A stretch of DNA of 64,000 nt, taken from the NCBI RefSeq assembly GCF_002531825.1, contig NZ_NWSX01000015.1, forward strand, positions 62,001 to 126,000, in the 5' to 3' direction. The translations under genes and the position numbers were made by a program. The notes under the pieces were generated by a model. That model saw only the letters and a list, made by a program, of their open reading frames with translations, did not search any database and was not told the DNA's origin. This DNA is from Rhizobium sp. J15. Its GTDB lineage: Bacteria; Pseudomonadota; Alphaproteobacteria; Rhizobiales; Rhizobiaceae. This document shows, in pieces, positions 9,265-17,599 of the stretch (position 1 is the first letter of the stretch; each line of letters begins with the position of its first letter).

Positions 9265-9358
9265 CGGATATGGCCATGCCATCGACGCCCCAATTGTAGT
9301 GAATGTTGGCGATTACAAATCCGAAGGCGACGACCGCCTGGAAGACTTTCCACTTCAT
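9107..9358 (-). CDS. Small two-segment membrane protein, antisense
   Basis: This 83-residue protein is on the strand opposite all neighbouring virion genes. It starts after GAGAGG with a 6-base spacer, a good ribosome binding site. Residues 5-20 and 30-48 are hydrophobic (VFQAVVAFGFVIANI and AISVIGGMVAWYLTGLLGAFF), followed by a charged tail. Its 3' 158 bases overlap the end of the ejection-protein gene. The function is unknown; it could be a separately expressed accessory (moron) gene. Confidence 0.65.
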   Translation of the reverse strand: MKWKVFQAVVAFGFVIANIHYNWGVDGMAISVIGGMVAWYLTGLLGAFFDRVVLGQELTSRGQLDGFREAALESKRQRLPRDQ

Positions 9359-9426
9359 TAAATACCTCTCATAAGCCGCCGGCTATTTCATAGCACGGCT
9401 CGGCCCTCCATGGAATAGGAGCTCTC

Positions 9427-10659
9427 ATGCCCCGTAACGGTTCAGGTGTCGCATCGCAGCCGGCAAACACGCGCGGCGGCCCCTCTGGCACGTCAATCTC
9501 CTCGTCTAAATACAACACCGTCACAGACGATATTTATCAGCTCCTCAATGACCCAATGCCCATCACGTCTGGGGGCACGAACGCCAACACCATTGCTGGC
9601 GCGCGTACGAACCTTGAGCTCGACAAGAAGGTCGTTTATGTCGAGAAGAGCGCCGATTATACGGCCGTCGCAGCGGACAATAACGCGGTGCATCGCTATA
9701 CAGCCGCAGCGACTGTGACCATCGATCCGGCTGCGACACTCGCGACGAATTGGCACCACACCATCATTGCCGACGCGAATGTCAGGATCGATCCCGATGG
9801 CGCGGAACTGATCAACGGAGCATCGTTCCTGTCCTTGGTGAGCGGCCAGGCGGCCTATGTCATCTGCAGCGGGACGGCATTCCATGCCATTGTCGTCAAC
9901 CGATATGCCCCCGCGGTTCCAGGCCAAATCTACGGCCTCACGCTCTCCAACAACGTCGCCGACGCCACCAACGATATCGACATTGCGGCTGGATCGGCAG
10001 CAAGTGACGGGGCAACGCCGTACCTGATGACGCTCGGGTCCGCTTTGACGAAGCGTCTCGACGCTGGCTGGTCTGTCGGCACGAACCAAGGCGGCCTCGA
10101 TACCGGTTCCGTCGCCAACGGCACGTATAATGTCTTCGAGATCCAGCGCTCGGATACGGGCGTTGTTGATGCGCTGTTCTCGCTTTCCGCTACAGCACCT
10201 ACCATGCCGGCGAATTACGACAGGAAACGTATCCTCGGCAGCATTCTCAGGGAGTCCGGCGCCATCGTCGCTTTTACGCAGGTAGGCGATATTTTCAAGC
10301 GCAAGCTCCCGGTGCGAGATGTCAACGCGACAAGCGCTGGCATTTCTGCCGTGACGCGAACGCTGAGCATCCCGACCGGGCGTGTGCTGGAAGCACTATT
10401 GTCAGTGCAGGTTGCCACGTCCGGCGCGTCTGGCGAAAGCGCCTATATCAGCGAACTCACGTCGCCAGACCAAGCGGTTTCGTCTCCCTACATCACTGTA
10501 GGCCTTGGGGCTGGCGGCGCTGGTCAGGAATGGGTGAGCGGACGTTGGTTTACCAACGCCTCCGCTCAGATCAGAAGCCGCCAGAGCGTCGGCGGCGCTA
10601 CGGAAACCCTGAACATCTTCACTTTGGGGTGGGTTGATACCCGAGGCCGCGAAGGCTGA
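9427..10659 (+). CDS. Tail fibre / receptor-binding protein
   Basis: This 410-residue protein is rich in Thr, Ala, Gly and beta-forming residues, typical of trimeric phage fibres. The N-terminus (GNGSG-like start, SSSKYNTVTDDIYQLLN, MPITSGGTNA) resembles the particle-binding part of fibre proteins, and later parts look like beta-prism or head domains (AVHRYTAAATVTIDPAATL). It starts at ATG 9427 after AGGAG. It is followed by an antisense small gene and a beta-helix spike, so the phage seems to have more than one adhesin. Confidence 0.65.
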   Translation: MPRNGSGVASQPANTRGGPSGTSISSSKYNTVTDDIYQLLNDPMPITSGGTNANTIAGARTNLELDKKVVYVEKSADYTAVAADNNAVHRYTAAATVTIDPAATLATNWHHTIIADANVRIDPDGAELINGASFLSLVSGQAAYVICSGTAFHAIVVNRYAPAVPGQIYGLTLSNNVADATNDIDIAAGSAASDGATPYLMTLGSALTKRLDAGWSVGTNQGGLDTGSVANGTYNVFEIQRSDTGVVDALFSLSATAPTMPANYDRKRILGSILRESGAIVAFTQVGDIFKRKLPVRDVNATSAGISAVTRTLSIPTGRVLEALLSVQVATSGASGESAYISELTSPDQAVSSPYITVGLGAGGAGQEWVSGRWFTNASAQIRSRQSVGGATETLNIFTLGWVDTRGREG

Positions 10660-10661
10660 TT

Positions 10662-10862
10662 TCAGTGGAGCAACAGGAATAGCCCAAGGGCCGCAGCAAG
10701 GCCGGTGGCAACTCCTACCGGGAAATTGAATACCTGCTGCGCCATTTCCTTCTTTCGCAGCCATTTCTCAACATCCACCCGACGCCGAGGGCCATACTTG
10801 CCGCCGGCAAGATCGGCTTTCACCCGTTGCACGCCCTGCTTTTCCCAAATGCTCGGAACCAT
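10662..10862 (-). CDS. Small C-terminally anchored membrane protein, antisense
   Basis: This 66-residue protein has an ATG at 10862 preceded by GGAGAGG. It has a basic N-terminal half (QGVQRVKADLAGG, RRRVDVEKWLRKKEMA) and one C-terminal membrane segment (VGVATGLAAALGLFLLL). An upstream in-frame ATG at 11147 would overlap the spike gene and is not needed. The gene lies between the tail fibre (convergent, 2 bases apart) and the spike (divergent). No family is recognised. Confidence 0.6.
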   Translation of the reverse strand: MVPSIWEKQGVQRVKADLAGGKYGPRRRVDVEKWLRKKEMAQQVFNFPVGVATGLAAALGLFLLLH

Positions 10863-10884
10863 CAACCTCTCCGTTAGGTGCTGA

Positions 10885-11835
10885 ATGCCTGTTACAATCA
10901 GAAGCCTTTGCATGGAAAATGTCAATGAGGCGATCGAATGCGCAGGCGAAGGTGGAGAAGTTGTCTTCCCAGCCGGGATTCTGGAAGTCGATGGCTTCAC
11001 GAATTTATTCAACGACCAGATATGGACGTTAGACAGGAATACCCAACTCCTGCGATCAGCTACGACTGCCGGCCCAATCCTGGCCATGACCGCGCCAAAG
11101 CTAACCATCCGTGGGGGCGTATTTGACGGCAACCGGGGCGTCAACAATGTTCAGACGGTCGGTATCGCAGGCGAGGCCCAACACTCCCTCGATATCAGAG
11201 GAGCAACAATCCGCAATGTTGCTGGATGGGGCATTGCTTTCGATGACGGAAAGCTCGTTGTCGATGAGTGCTCATTCTCGAATGTCGGCTATTCGGCCAT
11301 CATCTGGCTTTGCACTTCAAGGGCGCCGGATGGTTCAGTTCGGTATGGGCCAAAGATCACCAGATGCGAGATCAACCACGCGATCGGGTACGCCGGAGAG
11401 CCGGGGATCTGTCTGAAAGGCGGGCTCAACGGATCAAACAACCAGTTTCAAGGCGCCGAAGTCTCGGGCTGCCGCATTAGAATGCCTGGCACGTCGCACT
11501 ATAGCAATGTCGGGGTAGAACTGACCTTCGGCCAGAGGTCGCGCGTGATCAACAACGATGTCTTGGCCGCCCGCATCGCCTATTCGTTCGGGCACATGGC
11601 GGCATCCGTCATGACCGGGAACACCTCCTCAGCGATCTGCGACTATGCTCATGAGCTTGTCGATAGCGAGACGAACACGGTGAGCGGCAACGCATCCACC
11701 GGGATTGCTGGCTCTATCGGCATGGTGAGGATCTCTGGCGCAAGCCGATATAACCGAGGCGGCGGCAACGCTGCCAGCAGTTTCCCCAGCACGGTTTCGG
11801 ACGTGTCGTCTTACCCGTCGCTGAACACTTTCTGA
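10885..11835 (+). CDS. Right-handed beta-helix tailspike-like protein
   Basis: This 316-residue protein shows the repeated short-strand/turn pattern of a parallel beta-helix: LTIRGGVFDGNRGVNNV, LDIRGATIRNVAGWGI, LVVDECSFSNVGYSAII, then AEVSGCRIRMPG, RVINNDVLAAR and NTVSGNAST. Such spikes often bind or cut surface polysaccharide. Because there is no N-terminal capsid-binding domain of usual size, it may attach through another tail protein. Depolymerase activity is an inference; catalytic residues cannot be named from sequence alone. Confidence 0.7.
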   Translation: MPVTIRSLCMENVNEAIECAGEGGEVVFPAGILEVDGFTNLFNDQIWTLDRNTQLLRSATTAGPILAMTAPKLTIRGGVFDGNRGVNNVQTVGIAGEAQHSLDIRGATIRNVAGWGIAFDDGKLVVDECSFSNVGYSAIIWLCTSRAPDGSVRYGPKITRCEINHAIGYAGEPGICLKGGLNGSNNQFQGAEVSGCRIRMPGTSHYSNVGVELTFGQRSRVINNDVLAARIAYSFGHMAASVMTGNTSSAICDYAHELVDSETNTVSGNASTGIAGSIGMVRISGASRYNRGGGNAASSFPSTVSDVSSYPSLNTF

Positions 11836-11861
11836 CCAATCCACAATCTGGAGACTACCCG

Positions 11862-12554
11862 ATGACTCGTAAGCTCAACGAGGCAAGCGAACAGCTTATC
11901 AAGCAGTGGGAAGCATGCATCCTTTTCGCCTATGACGATTTCGACCCTCCGTCGAACCGACGCCGCATCAAGGCAGGCGACAAGATCAACGGCACCTTGA
12001 CAATCGGATATGGCCATACCGGCCCAGATGTTCGCCCGGGGATGACGATATCGCAGGCACAGGCGGAAGACTTGTTCGATCGCGACGTTGGCAAGGCCTG
12101 CGATATCGTCGAGCGCGCCGTAAAGGTTCCTCTCAACGATAACCAGTTCGGGGCCATGACGGCCTTTGTGCACAATATCGGCCCGACGCAGTTCAACAGT
12201 TCGACGCTGCTCAAGAAGCTGAATGCCGGTGACTATGACGCCGTACCGGCCGAATTGATGAAGTGGGTGAAGTCGAAGGGCAAACGCATGCAAGGGCTTG
12301 TCAACCGACGCTCGGCCGAAGCTGGCCTATGGGCGAAGGGCTCCTACGTGCAGTCCGCCGGCTCTCCAGTGGATAAGGTGCGCGCTCCTCTCATCAACGG
12401 CAAGGTCGCGGCGACAGCAAGCGCCGTCGTTTCATCGGGTGCATTGGCCTACGTGCCGCAGACCGGCCCGCTCGCCTATGTTCTTGCTGGCGTTCTGGCA
12501 GTGGCGTGCCTAGTCGGTATCGGCCTTTATGTCTGGGATAGGGTGAAGAACTGA
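11862..12554 (+). CDS. Endolysin, phage lysozyme (GH24) with C-terminal membrane segment
   Basis: This 230-residue protein hydrolyses peptidoglycan. The N-terminal domain (about residues 8-150) has the lysozyme signature: catalytic Glu17 in KQWEACILFAYDD, an Asp nine residues on, and LTIGYGHTGP. NDNQFGAMTAFVHNIG and RSAEAGLW follow at the usual places. The C-terminus (about residues 185-225) holds one or two hydrophobic segments (PLAYVLAGVLAVACLVGIGLY), an added membrane anchor known in some rhizobial phage lysins. It overlaps the i-spanin gene by one base. Confidence 0.9.
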   Translation: MTRKLNEASEQLIKQWEACILFAYDDFDPPSNRRRIKAGDKINGTLTIGYGHTGPDVRPGMTISQAQAEDLFDRDVGKACDIVERAVKVPLNDNQFGAMTAFVHNIGPTQFNSSTLLKKLNAGDYDAVPAELMKWVKSKGKRMQGLVNRRSAEAGLWAKGSYVQSAGSPVDKVRAPLINGKVAATASAVVSSGALAYVPQTGPLAYVLAGVLAVACLVGIGLYVWDRVKN

Positions 12555-12844
12555 TGCTCGCCTTCCTCAAGATCATCCCGGATTTCATCAAACTCCCGAT
12601 CGCCGCGCTCCTCGGTGCGGCTATCGCCTTCTATCCGGTGCTGTGGCTCGGCCGCTCAGAAGGAAAGCAGATCGCCGCGACGGCCGCTCTCGAAACAGCC
12701 GTGAAGCGATTCGCCGAAAAAGGAAAGATCAATGGTCAAGTCTCTTCTCTTGATGCTGCCGCTCTGTGCAATGATTTCGGCCTGCCAGACAACGACAAAG
12801 CCGATTGCATGCGCCGGGTTCGAGAAGCTTCATCCGAACCTTGA
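12554..12844 (+). CDS. Inner-membrane spanin (Rz-like)
   Basis: This 96-residue protein has one N-terminal membrane segment (about residues 11-32, LPIAALLGAAIAFYPVLWL), then a short helical periplasmic domain with two Cys. It sits directly after the endolysin and contains a lipoprotein gene in another frame, the Rz/Rz1 arrangement. Inner-membrane spanins pair with the outer-membrane lipoprotein to fuse the membranes at lysis. It is shorter than lambda Rz. Confidence 0.75.
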   Translation: MLAFLKIIPDFIKLPIAALLGAAIAFYPVLWLGRSEGKQIAATAALETAVKRFAEKGKINGQVSSLDAAALCNDFGLPDNDKADCMRRVREASSEP

Positions 12845-12938
12845 GACCTCCGTCTTCATCCTGAAGAACGACCGGCCGTTCGCGAACCAAGTCTCATCCC
12901 ACAACCGTTTCGGCGCCTCGCAGGGCTGCTGGGAGTAA
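12732..12938 (+). CDS. Outer-membrane spanin lipoprotein (Rz1-like), overlapping
   Basis: This 68-residue protein is encoded in a different frame and begins inside the i-spanin gene, running past its end. The N-terminus is a lipoprotein signal peptide (MVKSLLLMLPLCAMISAC) with the lipidated Cys at position 18, then a Thr/Pro-containing mature part. AGGA lies upstream at normal spacing. The embedded position plus the lipobox identifies it as the partner of the i-spanin. Confidence 0.8.
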   Translation: MVKSLLLMLPLCAMISACQTTTKPIACAGFEKLHPNLETSVFILKNDRPFANQVSSHNRFGASQGCWE

Positions 12939-12944
12939 TTGCTC

Positions 12945-15467
12945 ATGAGCCTCATGCTTGGATTATCCATCGGCATCAATAACCAGCGTGGCGGGAGTGG
13001 TGGCGGCGCATTGCCGGATTTCACGTTCCAGGCTGAAACGCTGACACTGGAAACCGCGAGGGCGGCGCAGGGCATCACCATGACGCGGCGTCAGAAGCTC
13101 GCCTTTGATCGACTCATCGTCCGCGTCAAAGGTGCTGGCGTCAGCATGACGGACGCTCTCGCTCTGTATTCGCCGGACACCCCGACAGAGATCAACAGCC
13201 GCACCAACAAGTTCCACCCGGGCACGAACGACCTCACGCTGACAGGTGCGGGAACGCCGACCTATACGGCCAATGACCGGTGGAGTGGCTGGTCGTCGAC
13301 CACGAAATACAATACCGGCATTGGGCTGCAGACATTCACGCAGGGCCAATTCACGATCTTCTACTATTCCCGCACCGCAACCGGGGGCAGCTCTGGCGAC
13401 TTCGGTGCCCAAACCGCTGGCGGCGATGGGATCGCAGCGAACATCCGCGATGCGTCCAACAGGTTCAACGCGCGTTTGCAGGCCGCAAACTTCGTGTCTG
13501 CATTGACGAACGTCACGCCTGGTCAAGGCATGTACAGCATTCGTCCGAACAGCCTTGATACCTTCGGCATTACACGTGATGCCCCAGCGCCTACCTATGT
13601 CGCTCCAGCCACCAATCCCACGCTTCATCTGGGAGGCATCAACGGCGGGGCCGTGTCAATCCATGACTGCGGCCTCTTCGCCATCTTCAAGGTGACGCTG
13701 ACCGATGCACAGTGCCGGGAAGTCAGCGCCGCACTTCTGGACTATTATTACAAGATCCGGTTCGGGATGGTGGATACCTATGCCGCCGGCTATGCCCCAA
13801 CAACGGCCGATTACGATATCATCGTCTATGGTGCGAGCTGGACGGCGGTCTGCGCCGCATATGCTGCCAAGCAGGAAGGAAAGACGGTCGCTCTCGTCCT
13901 CGATGACCTGGCAAAGACCGATTGGGATATCGGCGGCATGCCTGCCTCTGGTCTCGCCTACGTTGATTGCTATGCCTTCACGGCCTTGAAAGGCCTATAC
14001 CGCGATCTGACATCGTGGGCCAACAGCGTCATCATCAACCGGGCCGATACCAATACCCAAACGGGAAATTCCATCGAAAGCTGGCAATTCGTGCAGGGCG
14101 TCCGGCGCATGCTCGACCCGACGCGCACGAATGGCACGCTCATCCTCGGACAGGATATCCCGGTCTATTTCTCGACCGGCATCCAGTCAATCACCTCAGT
14201 CGGCACCACAGATACCGCGCTGAAGACCAATGATGGGCGAACCTTCACGGCTCGGCAGTTCATTGCCGCTGACTATGACGGCGAATACATCCATAAATCG
14301 AGTGGGATTCCGACGTTTACCGGCAGTGAGGCGGCAGGGTCGGGCTCTGAGGCCAACAACGGCTACAAGGGCTCCAGCGCGCTCAGCAAGCCATACGGCT
14401 CGGATATCAGCCCCTACATCACGGAAGGCGTTCAGGCATCGGGCTTGCTGCCGGATATTCAAGGTGAAATGCCGCTTCCCGGCCTGACCGTCGATGGGGT
14501 TGATCCATCCATCGAATCCATGAACTACCGCCTCGCCATGACGACGGACCCAGCGCGCAAGGTATCCGTCACGACGATGGACCCGCACAGGAACTACAAC
14601 GCCTTGCGGTACGAGACGGCGGCGCGTGCGTATGTGCTCAACCCGAGCGTCACGATCGGCAACCCGGCGAACACGCAGACCATCCTGCAGTTTGCGGTTG
14701 GAGGCACGACCGATAAGATGGACGTGAACAACGGATCTGGGGGCCTTTCCACGGACCTTCCCGGCAGCGGCTACCGATATGCTACCGCGGCAAACCGCGC
14801 CGCTCAGCTTGCCGTCATCGACGATATTCGCGACTATGAGCTTGGGTGGTTCTGGTGGCATGCCAATTCTGGGGACGCTCGAATCCCGGGCACGCTGGTG
14901 ACGCAGTTCCAGTCGCTCGGTCTGGATGCCGCAACCTTCCTTGATCCCGGCCCCGGCGGCTTGCTCTATTGGCCGAACCGGCCATATCAGCGCGATCCGA
15001 TCTGGCGCCTGAAAAACACCGGCTACGTCTCGACGGCTCAGGATTATTGCAAGACGGATGGCTCGGCTCTCCGCTCTGACAAGACGGTTGCCGTCACCTC
15101 CTATGACTGTGACAAGCATCCGCCGTGGAAAGTCGCTTCCGGTGGTCTGCTGTATACCCAAGGTTCAGTTCCCGGCAGCCTCGTGGCAGGTGCTGACAAG
15201 ATCGCCCCCGTCCCGCTGGAGGAGATCGTTCCCGATGCGGCGGCTAAAACCAATGTCATCGTGCCTTGGGCTTCTTCCTGCACCATCCTTTGCTGGTATA
15301 TGGGTCGTCTTGAGCCGACCGGCGGCCTCAAGGGCGAGGCGGCCGGGGTTATCGCGTCCATGGCGATCGACGGAGCGGTAGGCGTTCAGGCCGTTGATTA
15401 TTCCACGCTTCGAACGAAGCTGCTGGCTCGGGACCAGAACCACCCAATCCTTCCTCAAGTGGCTTGA
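12945..15467 (+). CDS. Tail protein fused to FAD-dependent oxidoreductase
   Basis: This 840-residue protein starts at ATG 12945 (GGGAG 9 bases upstream; TTG 12939 is less likely). Residues 1-270 look like a phage tail-tip part with a lectin-like beta domain (LGLSIGINNQRGG, then LHLGGINGGAVSIHDCGLF). Residues of about 285-840 match the FAD_oxidored family along the whole length: YDIIVYGASWTAVCAAYAAK, DIGGMPASGLAYVD, QFIAADYDGEYIHKSSGIP, ISPYITEGVQASGLLP and GEAAGVIASMA. The dinucleotide loop is atypical (GASWTA; the third Gly is replaced). It lies between the spanins and an HNH gene, among virion genes. An oxidoreductase on a phage tail is unusual. Confidence 0.8.
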   Translation: MSLMLGLSIGINNQRGGSGGGALPDFTFQAETLTLETARAAQGITMTRRQKLAFDRLIVRVKGAGVSMTDALALYSPDTPTEINSRTNKFHPGTNDLTLTGAGTPTYTANDRWSGWSSTTKYNTGIGLQTFTQGQFTIFYYSRTATGGSSGDFGAQTAGGDGIAANIRDASNRFNARLQAANFVSALTNVTPGQGMYSIRPNSLDTFGITRDAPAPTYVAPATNPTLHLGGINGGAVSIHDCGLFAIFKVTLTDAQCREVSAALLDYYYKIRFGMVDTYAAGYAPTTADYDIIVYGASWTAVCAAYAAKQEGKTVALVLDDLAKTDWDIGGMPASGLAYVDCYAFTALKGLYRDLTSWANSVIINRADTNTQTGNSIESWQFVQGVRRMLDPTRTNGTLILGQDIPVYFSTGIQSITSVGTTDTALKTNDGRTFTARQFIAADYDGEYIHKSSGIPTFTGSEAAGSGSEANNGYKGSSALSKPYGSDISPYITEGVQASGLLPDIQGEMPLPGLTVDGVDPSIESMNYRLAMTTDPARKVSVTTMDPHRNYNALRYETAARAYVLNPSVTIGNPANTQTILQFAVGGTTDKMDVNNGSGGLSTDLPGSGYRYATAANRAAQLAVIDDIRDYELGWFWWHANSGDARIPGTLVTQFQSLGLDAATFLDPGPGGLLYWPNRPYQRDPIWRLKNTGYVSTAQDYCKTDGSALRSDKTVAVTSYDCDKHPPWKVASGGLLYTQGSVPGSLVAGADKIAPVPLEEIVPDAAAKTNVIVPWASSCTILCWYMGRLEPTGGLKGEAAGVIASMAIDGAVGVQAVDYSTLRTKLLARDQNHPILPQVA

Positions 15468-16045
15468 ACCCAAGCCCAATTTCGTCCTTGTTGTATGCTG
15501 GCAATGGTCGTGCGCGCCACACCAAACCTCTTTGCTAGATCGCGTTGCATCTCTATGCCCTTCAGGGCAATGATCTCAAGCACATCGTCCTCGGTTAGCT
15601 TTGCCCCGCCTTGGCGCCTGCCACGATTGTGTGTGCCGTGCACCAGCCTGTCAGCTTGGTTCTCTACGCGTGTCTTCCATGACAGGTGGTTACGGTTCAC
15701 GCAACCATTCTTGCCATTCCCGCAGGAGTGAGCCGCTTCATGCTTGGGTGTCGGAGGAGCGCCGTGAGCGAGTTCGCAGATGTAGCGATGGGCGCCAGTT
15801 CTATTGCCATCGGGGTAGACAACCCCGTAGCCATGCAAGTCCATCCCGAACGGCCAAATCAAGCAGTCGGTGCCGGTGTAGTGCATAGCTACATCATGAA
15901 CCCATGGAATAATATCGCCCCGTGGTGGTCCACCACCAAGCGGATCTCCGTGAACACGCAAGCGCCAGTAATGCGCGGAACAGCAGTTCTTCGCCAGTAG
16001 TGGCTTGCCGCAATCTGGAATCAAGCATACACGAGAATTAGCCAT
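15455..16045 (-). CDS. HNH homing-type endonuclease (copy 2)
   Basis: This 196-residue protein starts at ATG 16045 after AGGAGG; a longer in-frame extension to 16126 lacks a ribosome site. It has the N-terminal Cys cluster (CLIPDCGKPLLAKNCCSAH), then TDCLIWPFGMD, the core AHRYICELAHG and HEAAHSCGNGKNGCVNRNHLSW, and a C-terminal helix-turn-helix (LAKRFGVARTTIASIQQGRNW). The 30 bases before its start nearly match those of copy 1 (CCTAACCA, then CAGGAGGTC). It is convergent with the oxidoreductase gene and overlaps its last 13 bases. Confidence 0.9.
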   Translation of the reverse strand: MANSRVCLIPDCGKPLLAKNCCSAHYWRLRVHGDPLGGGPPRGDIIPWVHDVAMHYTGTDCLIWPFGMDLHGYGVVYPDGNRTGAHRYICELAHGAPPTPKHEAAHSCGNGKNGCVNRNHLSWKTRVENQADRLVHGTHNRGRRQGGAKLTEDDVLEIIALKGIEMQRDLAKRFGVARTTIASIQQGRNWAWVQAT

Positions 16046-16146
16046 TTCGACCTCCTGACAGGTTGGCTTGGTTAGGACCCGTCGCAGCGCTCGAACGCTC
16101 GGCGGGTTCGCTATTTGTACCCTCAACAGCGTAAAAACACAAATGC

Positions 16147-16181
16147 GAAAGGCAGAACTGCTTCCAACAGTTCTGCCTTTC
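16147..16181 (+). terminator. Strong hairpin, likely late-operon terminator
   Basis: A perfect 14-bp stem GAAAGGCAGAACTG (16147-16160) pairs with CAGTTCTGCCTTTC (16168-16181), with a 7-base loop. It lies upstream of the HNH copy 2 start, not after the late genes, which suggests the HNH gene was inserted between the oxidoreductase gene and its terminator. Confidence 0.65.
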
Positions 16182-16262
16182 TAACCACTCACGATTCATC
16201 GGGAATCGAGGGGCTGGAGCAATCTTCCCAGCCGTTGGTTTCTTTTCATTTAATGGCAGGGC

Positions 16263-16913
16263 ATGGGGCGATACAAACTGATGGCGGATGAGATGACGAA
16301 CGGAAACGATGCGCACCGTGTTTATACGGACGCCATAACAGCCCAGCTCGGCGAGCGTGTAACGAACCTCGGGCGTCGGCAGACCGACCTCGAAGCTGAG
16401 ATGCGCGCCGGCTTCAAGCAGATGGAATCTGCAATGGGCGCCGTCGCCGCGGAGATGCGCAATTCTGTCGCCGCATTATCGGCCACGATTGCCGAAAGAA
16501 ACAAGCCCCAATGGCAGGCCATGGGCGTCGTCCTGACCTTCTGTGCCATGCTCGGCGGCCTGGCATACTGGCCAATCAACTCGGCAACAACTGACCTCAA
16601 AAGCGCCGTGGCTGTCATCCTCGAAAAAATGGTCACTCAAAAAGAGATGGAATGGAGAACCGCCAGGGGCGCCGAAGACAGAAAGCGGACAGATGATGCC
16701 ATTGCCGACCTACGCTCCTCCCAGGTTCCCAGGCAAGAGCTTGAGCGCGTCTGGACGTCTGATGACCAGCAGAAGGCCGCGCTTCAAAAGCAGATTGATG
16801 AACTCAAGCAGGCCCAATCAAATACCTATAATGCCCGCGACTTCATGCTCGACCTCAGAGAAAGACAGGACAGAATGGAGCGGCAATTGCTTATCTCTAA
16901 GCCTCCTGGCTAG
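16263..16913 (+). CDS. Phage coiled-coil membrane protein
   Basis: This protein has 216 residues from ATG 16263 (ATG 16281 is possible). An N-terminal coiled coil (NLGRRQTDLEAEMRAGFKQM), one membrane segment at about residues 83-102 (MGVVLTFCAMLGGLAYWPI), and a second long coiled coil (ELERVWTSDDQQKAALQK, then DLRERQDRMERQ) give a spanin-like or stator-like topology. The last codons (LLISKPPG) overlap HNH copy 3 on the other strand, and a related alternative end is found after that HNH gene at 17600-17677. The function is unknown. Confidence 0.65.
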   Translation: MGRYKLMADEMTNGNDAHRVYTDAITAQLGERVTNLGRRQTDLEAEMRAGFKQMESAMGAVAAEMRNSVAALSATIAERNKPQWQAMGVVLTFCAMLGGLAYWPINSATTDLKSAVAVILEKMVTQKEMEWRTARGAEDRKRTDDAIADLRSSQVPRQELERVWTSDDQQKAALQKQIDELKQAQSNTYNARDFMLDLRERQDRMERQLLISKPPG

Positions 16914-17502
16914 GAAAATTCAACCACCCCCATTTACGGCCTATGTGGATTTCGCAAATGGCAGTCTTTGACACCCCGTAGCGCTTAGCCATCTCCCCGA
17001 GAGGCACCTTGCCCTTGAGGCTGAATATTTCCCTAACATTCTCTTCGGTCAGTTTAACCCTTCCGTGCCTCTCACCTCTGGCTATAGTGCCATGTACCCG
17101 TTTGTCTGCTTCGTTGAAAACATGCGTCTTCCAGCCGAGATGCTCAGGCGTTACGCACCCTAGATGACCATCACCGCAAGAGTGGGCGGCCTCGTGTTCT
17201 GGAGTGGGCGGTTCGCCATTTACTAGCTTACAGATATAGCGATGCGCTCGTTCTTGCTTGTTATCGACCCTCACTTGAGGGTATCCATTGCTATCACGGC
17301 CAAAAGGCCAAATAAGACATCCAGGCCCTTTAAAATTCAATGCCTCTTCATGGATGAAGCGAATAAGCTCTCCGTTCTCAGTCCTTCTCAACGCTAGGGG
17401 GTGGCCGCTAAAGCGCATCCTCTCGTAATGGAGGCGGCAATAACCTTTTGCTTTGTGGGGCTTGCTGCAGCCATCGACTGCGCATACACGGATTTCAGCC
17501 AT
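16897..17502 (-). CDS. HNH homing-type endonuclease (copy 3)
   Basis: This 201-residue protein starts MAEIRVCAVDGCSKPHKAKG with the same Cys/His cluster as the other copies. It has GCLIWPFGRDSNGYP, the core AHRYICKLVNG and HEAAHSCGDGHLGCVTPEHLGW, and a C-terminal helix-turn-helix (MAKRYGVSKTAICEIHIGRKW). It is closer to copy 2 than to copy 1. CTAACCA and AGGAAAACGTCA before the start recall the leader of the other copies. Its 3' end overlaps 17 bases of the coiled-coil membrane protein gene, and a displaced 3' end of that gene lies upstream of it. Confidence 0.9.
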   Translation of the reverse strand: MAEIRVCAVDGCSKPHKAKGYCRLHYERMRFSGHPLALRRTENGELIRFIHEEALNFKGPGCLIWPFGRDSNGYPQVRVDNKQERAHRYICKLVNGEPPTPEHEAAHSCGDGHLGCVTPEHLGWKTHVFNEADKRVHGTIARGERHGRVKLTEENVREIFSLKGKVPLGEMAKRYGVSKTAICEIHIGRKWGWLNFPSQEA

Positions 17503-17599
17503 TGACGTTTTCCTGAACGTTTGTGGTTAGAGCGCGTCGTTGGCCTGCCAGCCTTCGGCGCGTTCGTCGTTATATCATTGACGGCTATGTGAGTGAATC

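Noticed and set aside
12939-12944. TTG start for the tail oxidoreductase gene
   Set aside because: GGGAG is only 3 bases before it, while ATG 12945 has the normal distance and gives the expected N-terminus.
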